64,000 bases of DNA from assembly GCA_963702685.1 (NCBI GenBank), contig CAVPDQ010000020.1:186001-250000 (forward strand), in the 5' to 3' direction. Position numbers and translations under genes: made by a program. The stretch comes from AP-15 sp963702685 (GTDB lineage: Bacteria; Pseudomonadota; Alphaproteobacteria; ATCC43930; CGMCC-115725). Below, piece after piece: positions 35,435-44,533 of the stretch. Below the pieces are notes generated by a model. The model was not told where the DNA came from and made no database searches. It saw nothing but the letters and a program-made list of their open reading frames with translations. Position 1 is the first letter of the stretch. The number at the start of each line of letters is the position of its first letter.

Positions 35435-36455
35435 CTACCCGCCGACGGCGCCCTGGGTTTCGACGTAGAGCGAATAGACCGACTGGCTCGCCGCCATAAA
35501 GAGGCGGTTGCGCTTTTTGCCGCCGAAACAGACATTGGCGCAGCGCTCGGGCAGCATGATGCGGCCGATCATCTTGCCGTCGGGGGCGAAGACGGCGACC
35601 CCGTCCTCGGCCTCGCCGCCGGACCAGCCGCACCACAGATTGCCGTGGACATCGATGCGAAAGCCGTCGCTGCCGCCCGGCTCGGCGCTGTTGAACTGGC
35701 GCCGGTTGGCGGTCTTGCTGCCGTTCTCGACGACATCGTAGACCTGGATCGAGCGCTGCCCCGGCCCCGGCGTGTCGATGACATAAAGCAATTTCTCGTC
35801 GGGCGAGAAGGCGAGGCCGTTCGGGCGTTTCATATCGCCGACCGCGATCGAGAGCTCCTTGGTCGCAGGGTCGAGGCGGTAGACGCGAAACGGCAATTCC
35901 TGCGGTGCGACATGGCCCAGATAGTTGCCGCGGGTGCCCGCGCCATTGTCGCTGAACCAGATCGAATTGTCGGATTTGACGACGACGTCGTTGGGTCCGG
36001 TCAGCTTTTTGCCGTCGAAGCTGTCGGCCAAGCACGGTGATCGTGCCGTCATATTCGGTGCGGGTCAGGCGTTGCGCGTCCATCTCGCAGGTGACGAGCC
36101 GGCCCTGGCGATCGCGGGTGTTGCCGTTGGCATAGCTCGATGGCTTGCGGAAGACGCTGACCGCCCCTGTCTCCTCCTCCCATTTCATAATCCGGTCGTT
36201 CGGGATGTCGCTGAACAGCAGGTAGCGGCCGTCGCCGAACCACACCGGGCCTTCGGTAAAGCGCATGCCGCCGGCGATCCGCTCGACCGCGGCATTGCCC
36301 AGCACCAGACGCTGGAAACGCGGGTCGAGCACCTTGATGCGCTGATCGGGATAGCGGACCGGCTCGGCGCCTTCGGCAAAAGACATGGCGGACCTCATGC
36401 ATAGTTCAGTCGCCGCAGCGGCCGCGGCGATTATCAGCGAGCGTCTTTGCAGCAC
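35435..36455 (-). CDS. SMP-30/gluconolactonase family protein, one frameshift
   Basis: MLQRRSLIIAAAAAATELCM could be a signal segment; a shorter start at MSFAEGAEPVRYPDQRIKVL (about 36387) is also possible. The beta-propeller signature is GMRFTEGPVWFGDGRYLLFS (substrate Glu) and ANGNTRDRQGRLVTCEMDAQ. The frame breaks near 36032 at a GG pair (one G too many for VLADSFDG) and continues as KKLTGPNDVVVKSDNSIWFS, GLAFSPDEKLLYVIDTPGPG (calcium-binding Asp) and GNLWCGWSGG. The family are calcium-dependent lactonases or ester hydrolases. It lies upstream of eno on the same strand but is separated by a palindrome. Confidence 0.85.
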
Positions 36456-36477
36456 TGCCTGCTGCCCCCATTAATTG

Positions 36478-36563
36478 TCATGGCCGGGTAATTGTCATGG
36501 CCGGGCTCGACCCGGCCACCTCTGAGTTCCCAGACCCGCGGGTCAAGCCCGCGGGTGACGATT
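36478..36563. repeat. Short palindromes between the 2-hydroxyacid dehydrogenase and SMP-30 genes
   Basis: GTCATGGCCGGGTAATTGTC and ATGGCCGGGCTCGACCCGGC form an internal dyad (GGCCGGGCTCGACCCGGCC), followed by ACCCGCGGGTCAAGCCCGCG. This is a class of dispersed repeat distinct from copies A and B. No coding function. Confidence 0.55.
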
Positions 36564-36577
36564 ATTCTTCGGACCGC

Positions 36578-37627
36578 CTAAGAATTCGGGCCGCGCTCCA
36601 TCGAGACCGGCTGCCAGCGTTTGAGGCCGCTATTGGCGAGCACACTCGGATTGACGCAGGACATCGGCCATTTGCCGGCGAGCGCCAATGACAATTCGAG
36701 CCCGACCCGCCGGCGCCGCGCCGGGTCGAAGCGCGCCGTCGCCGAGGCGACATGCGCGGTCAGGATCACCTTGTCCTCCATTTTGAGGAGCGGGTTGTTA
36801 CCGCCGGGCGGCTCCTGCTCCAGGACGTCGAGCCCGGCGCCGGCGATCAGCCCCTCGTCCAACGCTTTGATCAGCGCGGCCTCGTCGGTCGTCGGCCCGC
36901 GCCCGGTCGAGACATAGATCGCGGTCTTTTTCATCTGCTGGAAATGCTCGTCGCGGATCAGACGGTTGGCGCTCTCGGTCGCCGGCGTGTGCATCGAGAC
37001 AATGTCGGCGCGGGCGAGCAATTCCGGGAGGCTGACCGGCTCGACCCCGCGCTCGATCATCGCCATCTCCTCGATAAACGGGTCGTAGGCGATGACGTGC
37101 AGGCCGAAGGGCTTGGCCCGCTCGGCGACGGCGCGGGCGACATGGCCGAACGCTATCAACCCCAAGGTCAGGCCGCGCAGCCGCGGGAAATTGAGCAGCA
37201 TCGGCCGGCCCTCGGCCCAGCGGCCGTCGCGCACCATCCGGTCCTGCAGCAGGAGCCGGCGATGGGTGGCGAGGATCAAGGTCATCGCGTGGTCGGCGAC
37301 TTCCTCGATAAAGGTGTCGGGGCAGTTGGTGACCGGAATGCCTTTGACGGTCGCCGCATCGACATCGACCGAATCGACGCCGACGCTGCCGAGCGAGATG
37401 ATCTTGCAGCGTTCGAGCCCGTCGATCATCTTTTTGGTGATGCGCCGACCCTTGGCGTAAACCGCGTCGGCGTTGCGCGCGGCGGCGACGAATTCCTCCT
37501 CGGACCCGGCCGGGATCTCGAAGATCTCGGCGTCGATCGGGGTCAATGCCTCCAACTCGTAGCCATAGCCGCCGCCGGCGACGGTAAAGCTCGCCCCCGC
37601 CGGTGTCGCGATCCTGTACTTGGCCAA
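36578..37627 (-). CDS. D-isomer-specific 2-hydroxyacid dehydrogenase
   Basis: Intact 349-residue protein. Substrate domain: DAVYAKGRRITKKMIDGLER and KIISLGSVGVDSVDVDAATV. Rossmann motif TLGLIAFGHVARAVAERAKP has Ala for the second Gly of the canonical GLIGFGxIG. Catalytic residues are Arg in YVSTGRGPTTDEAALIKALD (usually NxxRG), Glu in GAGLDVLEQEPPGGNNPLLK and His in VILTAHVASATARF. It should reduce a 2-oxoacid with NAD(P)H; the specific substrate is unknown. It begins at ATG 37627. Neighbours are an SMP-30-type lactonase gene downstream (same strand) and a repeat upstream. Confidence 0.9.
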   Translation of the reverse strand: MAKYRIATPAGASFTVAGGGYGYELEALTPIDAEIFEIPAGSEEEFVAAARNADAVYAKGRRITKKMIDGLERCKIISLGSVGVDSVDVDAATVKGIPVTNCPDTFIEEVADHAMTLILATHRRLLLQDRMVRDGRWAEGRPMLLNFPRLRGLTLGLIAFGHVARAVAERAKPFGLHVIAYDPFIEEMAMIERGVEPVSLPELLARADIVSMHTPATESANRLIRDEHFQQMKKTAIYVSTGRGPTTDEAALIKALDEGLIAGAGLDVLEQEPPGGNNPLLKMEDKVILTAHVASATARFDPARRRRVGLELSLALAGKWPMSCVNPSVLANSGLKRWQPVSMERGPNS

Positions 37628-37726
37628 TTCCCCCTCCCGATATTCGAAATCCGTGGCCCGGATCAGACCCGGCGCGAGCCGGGCTTGTCAACCGCCGCAT
37701 CCCCCGCCTTCGCGAGGGCAGGCTCT

Positions 37727-37862
37727 TCGAGACGCCGCGCTGCGCACGGCCCTCAGGATGAGGCCGTGGCGACGACGGCTTCACCCTACAGGAGACCGAC
37801 CTCATGGTGAGGAGCACGCGCAGCGTGCGTCTCGAACCATGCGACCCCGGTAGCCGGGGTTT
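37727..37862. repeat. REP-like palindromes upstream of the antitoxin gene
   Basis: CTTCGAGACGCCGCGCTGCG...CCTCAGGATGAGG and CCTCATGGTGAGGAGCACGC...GCGTGCGTCTCGAACCATG are two halves of the same element family seen in copies A and B, here in a shorter arrangement. They fill most of 37628-37944, which has no gene. Confidence 0.6.
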
Positions 37863-37944
37863 GAGGCGCTTTCCTGCGGGCGGAATTGACCGGCGAGCGC
37901 GCCCCCCTATCTGCTGTCCAGAAAGCTGGCCAGGGCGGATAATC

Positions 37945-38205
37945 ATGGAACGGCGAGAGTGGTCGCTGCAGGACGCGAAAAACGCCTTCAGCGCGGTCGT
38001 CGAGGCGGCGTGCAAAGGCGTGCCGCAGACCGTCACCAAGCGCGGCAAGCCCGCCGTCGTGGTGTTGTCGGTCGCCGAATACGAGCGGCTGAACCGGAAG
38101 CGTGCACGCGCGAGGCGTTCTTTTGTCAACCATCTCCTGGCCATGCCGAAGGATGACGGAACGTTCGACCGCCTCGAAATCGAGCCGCGCGAGGTCGAGT
38201 TTTAA
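37945..38205 (+). CDS. Phd/YefM-type antitoxin of a VapBC-like module
   Basis: Intact 86-residue protein from ATG 37945: MERREWSLQDAKNAFSAVVE, AACKGVPQTVTKRGKPAVVV and LSVAEYERLNRK. W-x-L-Q-D-A-K-x-x-F-S and V-T-x-R-G-x-x-A-V-V-V-x-S-x-x-E-Y are the Phd/YefM hallmarks (DNA-binding N-domain, toxin-covering C-domain). The last 30 residues (LAMPKDDGTFDRLEIEPREV) are the toxin-interacting tail. The toxin gene begins at the stop codon of this gene, as usual, but is damaged. It would normally repress its own promoter as a complex. Confidence 0.88.
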   Translation: MERREWSLQDAKNAFSAVVEAACKGVPQTVTKRGKPAVVVLSVAEYERLNRKRARARRSFVNHLLAMPKDDGTFDRLEIEPREVEF

Positions 38206-38463
38206 CCTACCTTCTCGATACGGTCGTGGTCTCTGAGATGCGCAAGCGGCACGGCCACCCCAATGTGCTGCAATGGTTGCGCGATAAGACCGCCCGCTCG
38301 CTCTACCTCTCGATGGGGCCAGCTCACGGCGCGGCTCGGTCATGCCGGCGTCGATCTGTTGATTGCGGCGACGGCGCTCGAGCACGGGCTGACCGTCGCC
38401 ACGCGCAACGTCCGGCATTTTCGGCCGACCGGCGCCGCGGTCGAGGACCCGTTTACGAGCTGA
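38205..38463 (+). pseudogene. VapC/FitB-type PIN-domain toxin, internally deleted
   Basis: Immediately after the antitoxin stop the plus strand reads TYLLDTVVVSEMRKRHGHPN and VLQWLRDKTARSLYLSMG, the start of a FitB-like PIN domain (first catalytic Asp in LLDT, Glu in SEM). It then jumps, in a different frame, to QLTARLGHA and GVDLLIAATALEHGLTVATR with NVRHF and TGAAVEDPF, the family's last 45 residues. About 55 middle residues of the usual 139 (including the LGEI glutamate region) are missing, and the frame is broken at about 38318. No proper start codon is visible. The toxin is therefore inactive by sequence. Its end overlaps the FUSC gene by 11 bp. Confidence 0.75.
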
Positions 38464-39607
38464 CCCGCCGATCGCCCGCGGCCGCCGCCGATGACGGCCC
38501 CGGCAGCGGGATCAGCGACAGGACCAGGGTGATCACCAGCAGCATGAGGAGCCCGGCGACGACCCCGACCAGGCGCTCGAAACCGGGGCTGATCGTCTCG
38601 GGCGGGCTTTGGCTCTGGACGAGGCTCATCACAAACGCGAACATCGCCTGCGTTCCGACATAGCTGACACCGGTCGTGCCGGTCTGGATTTGCGAGCAGA
38701 GCCAGACCCCGATCAGCAGCAGCAGGACCCACAGCACAAAATCGCTGCCGACGACGGCGAGACAGGCGAGGCCGATCAGCGCCCCGAGCAGACAGCCGAT
38801 GACGCGATGGGCCGCACGCTGCACGATCGTGCGGGTGTCGGCTGCGAGGATCGCCGTCGTCGGGATCGACATGACCATGACCGCGGTCAGGCCCATCGTG
38901 ACCGGGCTCACCGGCGCCAACCAGCTCGCCAGCGCCGGCAGCAGCATGACGGTGAGCCCGCCGCGGCCGGCGTGCAGCAGCAACGGCCATTTGCCGTCGA
39001 GCCAGCGCCGCGCCTGCTCGCCCCAGCGGCGGCGCCAAATCGCCAATGGCGGCCGGCTCACCTGGCCGGCCGCCGGGACCGCCCCGGCCTCGGCCGGCGC
39101 CGGCATGATGCCGCAGACAAAAAGCGACGCCGCGGTCCCGATCACGACATCGGCGACGCGATCGACGGCGATGATGAACGCCCCCTGCGGCTGGGTGAAC
39201 GCCATCAGCATGACCAGGTTGGCGGTGACGGCACCGATCAGCCAGGCATAGCTGAAGCGCGACACCGCAAACCCGAAAAACCCGATCCAGGCGATGACGA
39301 ACAGGCTGAGGCAGAACGGCACCGGCTGGTACACGAAGAGGCGCAGGACGATCATGCCGATGACGGCGCCGACGGCGCTGCCGGCGACCCGCATCAGGCC
39401 GCGCGACAGGGCGACGCTCAGCGAGGCGCGCGTCACCATAAAGGCGCTGATCCCGGCCCACCACGGATCGTCGGAATGCACGGCCAGCGCAACCAGCACC
39501 GCCAAGGTAACCGACAGCGCCGCCTCCGCCGCTTCGAGGCCGCGCGGCCCGCGCAAGGTGACGCGGCGCAATTCGGTGGCGAGCGCGCCCGGGATCTCTT
39601 GCAGCAT
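38453..39607 (-). CDS. FUSC family membrane protein (aromatic acid exporter-like)
   Basis: A 384-residue protein from ATG 39607 that is mostly membrane helices: AALSVTLAVLVALAVHSDDP, WWAGISAFMVTRASLSVALS, GSAVGAVIGMIVLRLFVYQ, LFVIAWIGFFGFAVSRFSYA, WLIGAVTANLVMLMAFTQPQ and a second set from HAGRGGLTVMLLPALASWLA to FVMSLVQSQSPPETISPGFE. PWWAGISAFMV is the FUSC/AaeB entry motif. It resembles half-length or truncated FUSC proteins that work with an HlyD-type periplasmic adaptor to export aromatic carboxylates. The adaptor gene lies 11 bp upstream on the same strand. Confidence 0.85.
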   Translation of the reverse strand: MLQEIPGALATELRRVTLRGPRGLEAAEAALSVTLAVLVALAVHSDDPWWAGISAFMVTRASLSVALSRGLMRVAGSAVGAVIGMIVLRLFVYQPVPFCLSLFVIAWIGFFGFAVSRFSYAWLIGAVTANLVMLMAFTQPQGAFIIAVDRVADVVIGTAASLFVCGIMPAPAEAGAVPAAGQVSRPPLAIWRRRWGEQARRWLDGKWPLLLHAGRGGLTVMLLPALASWLAPVSPVTMGLTAVMVMSIPTTAILAADTRTIVQRAAHRVIGCLLGALIGLACLAVVGSDFVLWVLLLLIGVWLCSQIQTGTTGVSYVGTQAMFAFVMSLVQSQSPPETISPGFERLVGVVAGLLMLLVITLVLSLIPLPGPSSAAAAGDRRVSS

Positions 39608-39618
39608 CGGCGGGCGCT

Positions 39619-40738
39619 TTAATAGATGACGAGTGCGCGCGCGTCGGACCCCATGTGGAGCACGACGCCCCCCGGCAGGTCGCGCAGCACCAGCGTCACC
39701 GGAAAGCGGCGCTCGAGGCGGATCCAATCGGTCGTCGGCTCGACATAGGGCAGCAAGGTGTTGGCTGTCGGCCGGCGGCTGATGCCGCGCGCGATCCCCT
39801 GGATCACGGCGCGATGGACATGCCACGGGTAGGTGTCGAGCCACACCCACGCCGTATGCCCGACTTCGAGGTGGCGGATCACGTCTTCCTTGTAATTGGC
39901 AAAGATGCGCCAGGCATGGGCATCGACCAAGTCCGATGATCGGCTGGTTCGCCACCGCCTGGTCGCCGACGCGCAGGGTCAGGTTGGTGATCGTCCCGTC
40001 GGTCGGCGCCAGCACTTTGGTCTGGTCGAGCTGCCATTCGAGATAGCCGATGCGGGCGGCGGTCGCCTTGACCGTCGCCTCGTGCAGCACCTGCGTCTGC
40101 CGCGCTTTCTGGACCTTGTCCTCGGCGTCGACGAGCGTCGCCTGGGCCGCCTGCGCCTTGGTTGCCGCGTCTTCGAGCGCCTGGCGCGAGACAAACCCGG
40201 CCTGGGCGACCGGCCGCGCGCGGCGCAGGTTGTCCGCCGCCATCTGCTGGTCCGCGGCCGCCGCATCGCGCGCCGCTTTGGCCGATTTGACGGCATCGTG
40301 ATCGACCTCGAGCTGCGCCTCGGCCTCGACCTCTTTGGCCTGCTCCTGCGCCAATGCCAGCTGGAACGGCTGCGGGTCGATCGACGCCAGGAGGTCGCCT
40401 TTTTTCACCGTCTGGTTGTCGACAATCGGCACAGCGACGATCCGGCCGGTGATCTGCGGGGCCACCGCGACGAGGTCGGAGGTCACATAGGCGTCGTCGG
40501 TATAGGAAAAGACGTAGCTCGACGCCCAATAAAGCCCGAGCGCGAGCACGACGGTGCCGAGCACCAGCAATACCCGGCGCCGGTAGCGCCGCGCGACGCG
40601 GCGCTCGTCCGGGACCATGTCGGGCGCTGCGGCGACCGGCGCCGGGGACGCAACGGGCGCCGAGCGCGCCGGTGCCAGAAGCTGCACCGCATCAGCGTGG
40701 CGGCTGTCGGGCGGATTGAGCTCGGTGCGGTCCGGCAT
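39619..40738 (-). CDS. HlyD-family periplasmic adaptor, one frameshift
   Basis: Begins MPDRTELNPPDSRHADAVQL, with a single membrane anchor VLLVLGTVVLALGLYWASSY. The biotinyl-lipoyl-like half is AVAPQITGRIVAVPIVDNQT and VKKGDLLASIDPQPFQLALA, followed by a long coiled-coil hairpin (EAEAQLEVDHDAVKSAKAAR to KARQTQVLHEATVKATAARI) and QTKVLAPTDGTITNLTLRVG. The frame breaks at about 39940, where GGACTTGGTCGATG has one G too many for LVDAHAW, and continues to ARALVIY. The protein, about 372 residues, is the EmrA/AaeA-type adaptor for the FUSC pump encoded 11 bp downstream. Confidence 0.86.
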
Positions 40739-40897
40739 CGGCGGCGCTCGATCTAGAAACCGGTCGCGACGGCGACAACCGCGTCACCGTTCCCGAACAG
40801 TATAGACTATTCGCCGCCGCCCGGCACACGGCCGAAACGGCAACGGCGGCTGCCCGGACCGGGCCGCCGCCGCCGCAATAAAACGTGTCGGGATTTT

Positions 40898-41680
40898 TTA
40901 CGCTGCGGTCTTCCGCCGCCGCCGCGCCAATCCGAGCGCCCCCAAACCGGCGCCGAGCAGCGCCAGCGAGGTCGGCTCCGGCACCGTCTGCTTCCCGGTA
41001 GTGCCGGTGAAGATGAAGGCGAGAGGACCCGATACGGTCCCGTTGTGATTGTCAAAGCTGGTTTCGGAGAGGCCGGTCGCGTCGAGCCCTTCCCATCCGA
41101 CAAATGATTTGGCGACGTTGCCGCCGTCCTGGGTGTTGTCCGGGCTGAAATCGGAGGCGATCGCGCCACCGTTCAAGGTCGCTGCAAAATGGACATCGAA
41201 ATTGCCGACCAACGCGCAGTCGTCCTGGCCGACAGTACATTTGGCATTATTTTGAGTATGGCCGTAGCTGTCGTCATAGTCGAAGCTGAACAGGTCGCCC
41301 TGCGCTTGGAGATTGGCCCAGTCCACGTCGAGGATGGTGCCCGGGGCGATGTCCGGCAACGAAATCATCGATATCTTGCCGTTGTTCAGCCCCTGGTACC
41401 CGGTCAGCGTCAGCGTCGCTCCGGTCATCGAGTGAGTGGTCGGGTTGTCGATAAAGAGGCTCGGCGTGTCATATCCCTGCGTAAACCCGCTATCGCCCGA
41501 CCCGGTGCGGAACAGCACCGCCGTATGTCCGGTGCCGAGCGTGCAATCGATGTTGTTGCCGCATTCGGCATCGTAGACGCCGAAAATGCTCGCCACCTTG
41601 GTCTGGCCGGCCAGCGTCGGCGTCGCCGACAGTGCCAGCAGCGCCAGGGCGCTCGTTGTCGCGATCAGCTCCTTGCGCAT
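40898..41680 (-). CDS. PEP-CTERM secreted protein, sigma-54-linked (I)
   Basis: Intact 260-residue protein. MRKELIATTSALALLALSAT is a signal peptide. The middle is a low-charge, Gly/Asn/Ser-rich beta domain (HTAVLFRTGSGDSGFTQGYD, SMTGATLTLTGYQGLNNGKI). The C-terminus has VPEPTSLALLGAGLGALGLA then RRRRK: the PEP signal, a hydrophobic span and a basic tail, the substrate signal of exosortase. It should be cleaved and attached or released at the cell surface, usually alongside exopolysaccharide. It has a sigma-54 promoter at 41754-41771 and paired 17-bp elements further upstream. The gene is divergent from the TPR-sulfotransferase cluster. Specific function unknown. Confidence 0.88.
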   Translation of the reverse strand: MRKELIATTSALALLALSATPTLAGQTKVASIFGVYDAECGNNIDCTLGTGHTAVLFRTGSGDSGFTQGYDTPSLFIDNPTTHSMTGATLTLTGYQGLNNGKISMISLPDIAPGTILDVDWANLQAQGDLFSFDYDDSYGHTQNNAKCTVGQDDCALVGNFDVHFAATLNGGAIASDFSPDNTQDGGNVAKSFVGWEGLDATGLSETSFDNHNGTVSGPLAFIFTGTTGKQTVPEPTSLALLGAGLGALGLARRRRKTAA

Positions 41681-41753
41681 TGTGCTTCTCTCCCTCCCAA
41701 AATGGCCCGCGGCGCACCAGCGTCCCGGCCTGATTAGTACTAATCATTGTGTT

Positions 41754-41771
41754 AAGCATTTTTCATGCCAA
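41754..41771 (-). promoter_or_regulatory. Sigma-54 promoter of PEP-CTERM gene I
   Basis: On the minus strand: TTGGCATGAAAAATGCTT. GG and GC are separated by exactly 10 bases, matching the -24/-12 consensus (TGGCAY-N5-TTGC). It lies about 75 bp upstream of the ATG at 41680, a normal leader length. Confidence 0.8.
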
Positions 41772-41824
41772 CCATTGTATAACAATGGGTTGTGTAGGAA
41801 TTCGGCGGCGCTCTTCGCAGCGTG

Positions 41825-41919
41825 TGTAAAATTCTTCGACGGGTGTTTTGGCGGGCATGCTATATTTTTCAACAGGTTGAGAAAATTTTTGCCTCGTCAT
41901 GTTGTCAAATTCTCCGACA
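41825..41919 (-). promoter_or_regulatory. Paired 17-bp elements upstream of PEP-CTERM gene I
   Basis: Plus-strand copies TGTAAAATTCTTCGACG (41825-41841) and TGTCAAATTCTCCGACA (41903-41919) each match the consensus TGTAAGAAATTCCGACA at 11-12 of 17 positions. The nearer copy is 54 bp from the sigma-54 element. I infer sites for an enhancer-binding activator. Confidence 0.65.
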
Positions 41920-41988
41920 TCATGGTCAGGGTTGGAGCCGTGATATGATGGACGTGCCTTCGGCCGGCTGAGAAAGGGCGATCGCGTC

Positions 41989-43890
41989 GTGAGCTCACGC
42001 ACCTCGCCTGCACGCGCGCAGGTTTTGGCGCAGGCTGCCGCGTTCCAGCAGCGGGGCCGGTTCGCCGAGGCGGAACGGCTTTGCCGGAAGGTGCTCGACA
42101 GAGACCCCGGCGACGCCGGCGCGCTCGAGCTGCTCGGGGTGATTGATGCCCGGCAGGGCAAGCTGGAGAGCGCGGCCGGGCTGCTGCGCCGGGCCGCCGA
42201 TCGCGCCCCCGGCAGCGCCGAGATCCACAACAATCTCGGCCTCGCGCTGCACGGCCTCGGCGCGGACCTGGAGGCCGCAGGTTGCTTTGCCAACGCGATC
42301 GAGATCAACCCGCGCTACGCGATCGCCCACAACAATCTGGGGCTCGCGCTCAATGCGCTGGGCCGCCGCGACGAGGCGATCGCGTGCCACGAAAAGGCGC
42401 TCGCGATCAGCCCCGGCTATGCCGAGGCGATGAACAATCTCGGCTCGTTGCTGCATGCTGTGCGGCGGTTTCCCGAAGCCCTCGGATGGTTCGAAAAGGC
42501 GGTGGCGGCCCGGCCTGGTTTCGCCGAGGCCCACAGCAACATGGGCAAGGCGCTGTCGGCGCTCGGCCGCCACGGCGAGGCCTTGGCGCGGTTCGAGCGC
42601 GCCGCCGGGTTGCGGCCCGGGCTCGCCGCCGGGGAGGTCGATATCGGCACGGCGCTGTGCGCGCTGAACCGCCACGACGAAGCGATGCGGCATTTCGAGA
42701 AAGCCTGCGGCCTCGACCCGGCGCGGGCGCTTCCGATGATCAACCTCGGGATCGCCCGGCAGGAAGCCGGACAGCTCGCCGAGGCCCGGCGGTGCTTCGA
42801 GCAGGCGGTGGCGCTGGAGCCGCGCAACCCCGCCGGCTATGCCGGTCTCGTCGGTTGCGTCAAAGTCGGCGCCGGCGATCCGCATCTGGCGGCAATGGAG
42901 GATTTGGCCAAGGATGGGGCCGGGCTGGCCGCCGGCGATCGGGCGGAGCTGCTCTTCGCATTGGGCAAGGCGCGGAGCGATACCGGCGAGCACCGGCGCG
43001 CGTTTGCGCATTATCTCGAAGCCAACGCGCTGCGGCGCGGCGCGACCGCCTACAACGAGGCCGCGACAATTGGCCGGCTCGACCGGGTGCGCGCGGTCTT
43101 CACCGCCGAGCTGATGCGCGCCAAGGAGGGGCTGGGCGACCCGTCCCTTCTGCCGATCTTCATCATCGGCATGCCGCGGTCCGGCTCGACCCTGGTCGAG
43201 CAGATCCTGGCGAGCCACCCGCTGGTATGCGGCGGCGGGGAACGCATGGATTTTCGCAATGCGGCGCGCGGCGCGGGGCTGCACGGGCCGGGCGCGGCGT
43301 TTCCGGAAGCGGTGCCGGCGGCGAGCGGCGCGCAGCTCGCGGCCCTCGCCCGCTCATATCTCGACGCCACCACGGCGGCGGCGGCCGGGGCGGCGGCCGA
43401 GCGCGTCACCGACAAATTGCCGGCGAATTTCCGCTATGCCGGGCTGATCCGGATGGCGCTGCCGAACGCGTATATCATCCATACCCGGCGCGACCCGGTC
43501 GACACCTGCCTGTCCTGCTTTGCGACCCCGTTCGAGACCCAGCCCTTCAGCTTCGACCTCGGCGAGCTCGGCCGCTATTACCGTGCCTATGCGCGGCTGA
43601 TGGCGCATTGGCGCGCGGTGCTGCCGCCGGGTGCCGTGCTCGACGTGCAATACGAGGAGCTGGTCGCCGATTTCGAGCCGCAGGCGCGCCGCATCATCGC
43701 CCATTGCGGGCTTGCATGGGATGATGCCTGCCGGTCTTTCCACCGGGCGCAGCGGCCGGTCAGGACCGCGAGCGCCGCGCAGGTGCGCCAGCCGATCTAC
43801 CGCAGCTCGGTCGGCCGCTGGCGGCCCGGCGATGGCGCGCTGCGCCCGCTCGTCGAGGGGCTCGGGCGCGCCGATCCGGTGCCGGATTAG
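41989..43890 (+). CDS. TPR-repeat sulfotransferase (I)
   Basis: Intact 633-residue protein. Residues 8-290 are about eight tandem TPRs (for example HNNLGLALNALGRRDEAIAC). From residue 385 is a sulfotransferase: PAPS 5'-phosphosulfate loop FIIGMPRSGSTLVEQILASH (391-410), 3'-phosphate site YIIHTRRDPVDTCLSCF (495-511), and QPIYRSSVGRWRPGD at the end. This architecture resembles bacterial TPR-sulfotransferases distantly related to tyrosylprotein sulfotransferase; the TPR part may hold a protein or glycan acceptor. The proposed start is GTG at 41989. It is followed after 16 bp by a TIGR02466 oxygenase gene and, beyond that, by a paralogue. Confidence 0.88.
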   Translation: MSSRTSPARAQVLAQAAAFQQRGRFAEAERLCRKVLDRDPGDAGALELLGVIDARQGKLESAAGLLRRAADRAPGSAEIHNNLGLALHGLGADLEAAGCFANAIEINPRYAIAHNNLGLALNALGRRDEAIACHEKALAISPGYAEAMNNLGSLLHAVRRFPEALGWFEKAVAARPGFAEAHSNMGKALSALGRHGEALARFERAAGLRPGLAAGEVDIGTALCALNRHDEAMRHFEKACGLDPARALPMINLGIARQEAGQLAEARRCFEQAVALEPRNPAGYAGLVGCVKVGAGDPHLAAMEDLAKDGAGLAAGDRAELLFALGKARSDTGEHRRAFAHYLEANALRRGATAYNEAATIGRLDRVRAVFTAELMRAKEGLGDPSLLPIFIIGMPRSGSTLVEQILASHPLVCGGGERMDFRNAARGAGLHGPGAAFPEAVPAASGAQLAALARSYLDATTAAAAGAAAERVTDKLPANFRYAGLIRMALPNAYIIHTRRDPVDTCLSCFATPFETQPFSFDLGELGRYYRAYARLMAHWRAVLPPGAVLDVQYEELVADFEPQARRIIAHCGLAWDDACRSFHRAQRPVRTASAAQVRQPIYRSSVGRWRPGDGALRPLVEGLGRADPVPD

Positions 43891-43906
43891 GAGCCGCTCG
43901 CCGATC

Positions 43907-44533
43907 ATGCCGGAACTGTCGCAGGCCCGCTTCACCAACCTCTTCGCCTCGCCGCTGATGGCGCATGTCTGGGCCGACGCGGCCGAGCTCAACGGCGAGC
44001 TCGAAGCCGCCATCCTCGCCCACCGCGACGTGAGCGCCGGCGACGCCAAGACCAACGTCGGCGGCTGGCATTCGGAGGCCGGCCAGCTCGAATTCTGCGG
44101 CTCGGCCGGGCGCCGGCTAATCCGCCACATGTACGAGATGGCCGACGAGGCGACGCGCCGCGTCTTGGCCGAATACCGCCAGGCGGCGCGGACCATGCGG
44201 TGGACCTTGCACGCCTGGGTCAACGTCAACCCGGCCGGCGCCTTCAACCAGATGCACACGCATCCCGGCGCCACCTGGTCGGGCACCTATTATGTCGATC
44301 CCGGCGACCCGTCCGACGCCGGGCGCGGCACCCCGCTGCACCTCTTCGACCCCTGCCAGGGACGCGCCAACACCTTCCTGCCGCCGCTCGTGCCGTCGAG
44401 CTTTATGATCCGCCCGGAGCCTGGGCTGATGGTGCTGTTTCCGAGCTATCTGCCGCATATGGTTTTTGCCCACCAGGGCAGCCGGCCGCGCATCTCGATC
44501 GCCTTCAACCTGCGCAAGGAGCCGTTTCCGTGA
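43907..44533 (+). CDS. TIGR02466-family 2OG-Fe(II) oxygenase-like protein
   Basis: Intact 208-residue protein. The double-stranded beta-helix core includes WTLHAWVNVNPAGAFNQMHT with H117 and H119 (HxH at the iron site), ATWSGTYYVDPGDPSDAGRG, and VLFPSYLPHMVFAHQGSRPR (H184 and the oxoglutarate-binding Arg 193/195). This is the pattern of the TIGR02466 family, putative iron and 2-oxoglutarate-dependent oxygenases. Substrate unknown; position between two TPR-sulfotransferase genes suggests that it hydroxylates the same acceptor. Its stop codon overlaps the GTG start of the next gene (GTGA), implying translational coupling. Confidence 0.84.
   Translation: MPELSQARFTNLFASPLMAHVWADAAELNGELEAAILAHRDVSAGDAKTNVGGWHSEAGQLEFCGSAGRRLIRHMYEMADEATRRVLAEYRQAARTMRWTLHAWVNVNPAGAFNQMHTHPGATWSGTYYVDPGDPSDAGRGTPLHLFDPCQGRANTFLPPLVPSSFMIRPEPGLMVLFPSYLPHMVFAHQGSRPRISIAFNLRKEPFP

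Noticed and set aside
40805..40897. Terminator after PEP-CTERM gene I
   Set aside because: A GC-rich hairpin (GGCGGCCCGGTCCGGGC) exists but is not followed by a T-run on the minus strand.
41995..43284. 429-codon minus-strand frame opposite TPR-sulfotransferase I
   Set aside because: Shadow of the TPR region; composition unlike a real protein.
44200..44529. Upstream extension of TPR-sulfotransferase II
   Set aside because: Lies within the oxygenase gene in another frame; GTG at 44530 overlaps the oxygenase stop in the usual coupled form.
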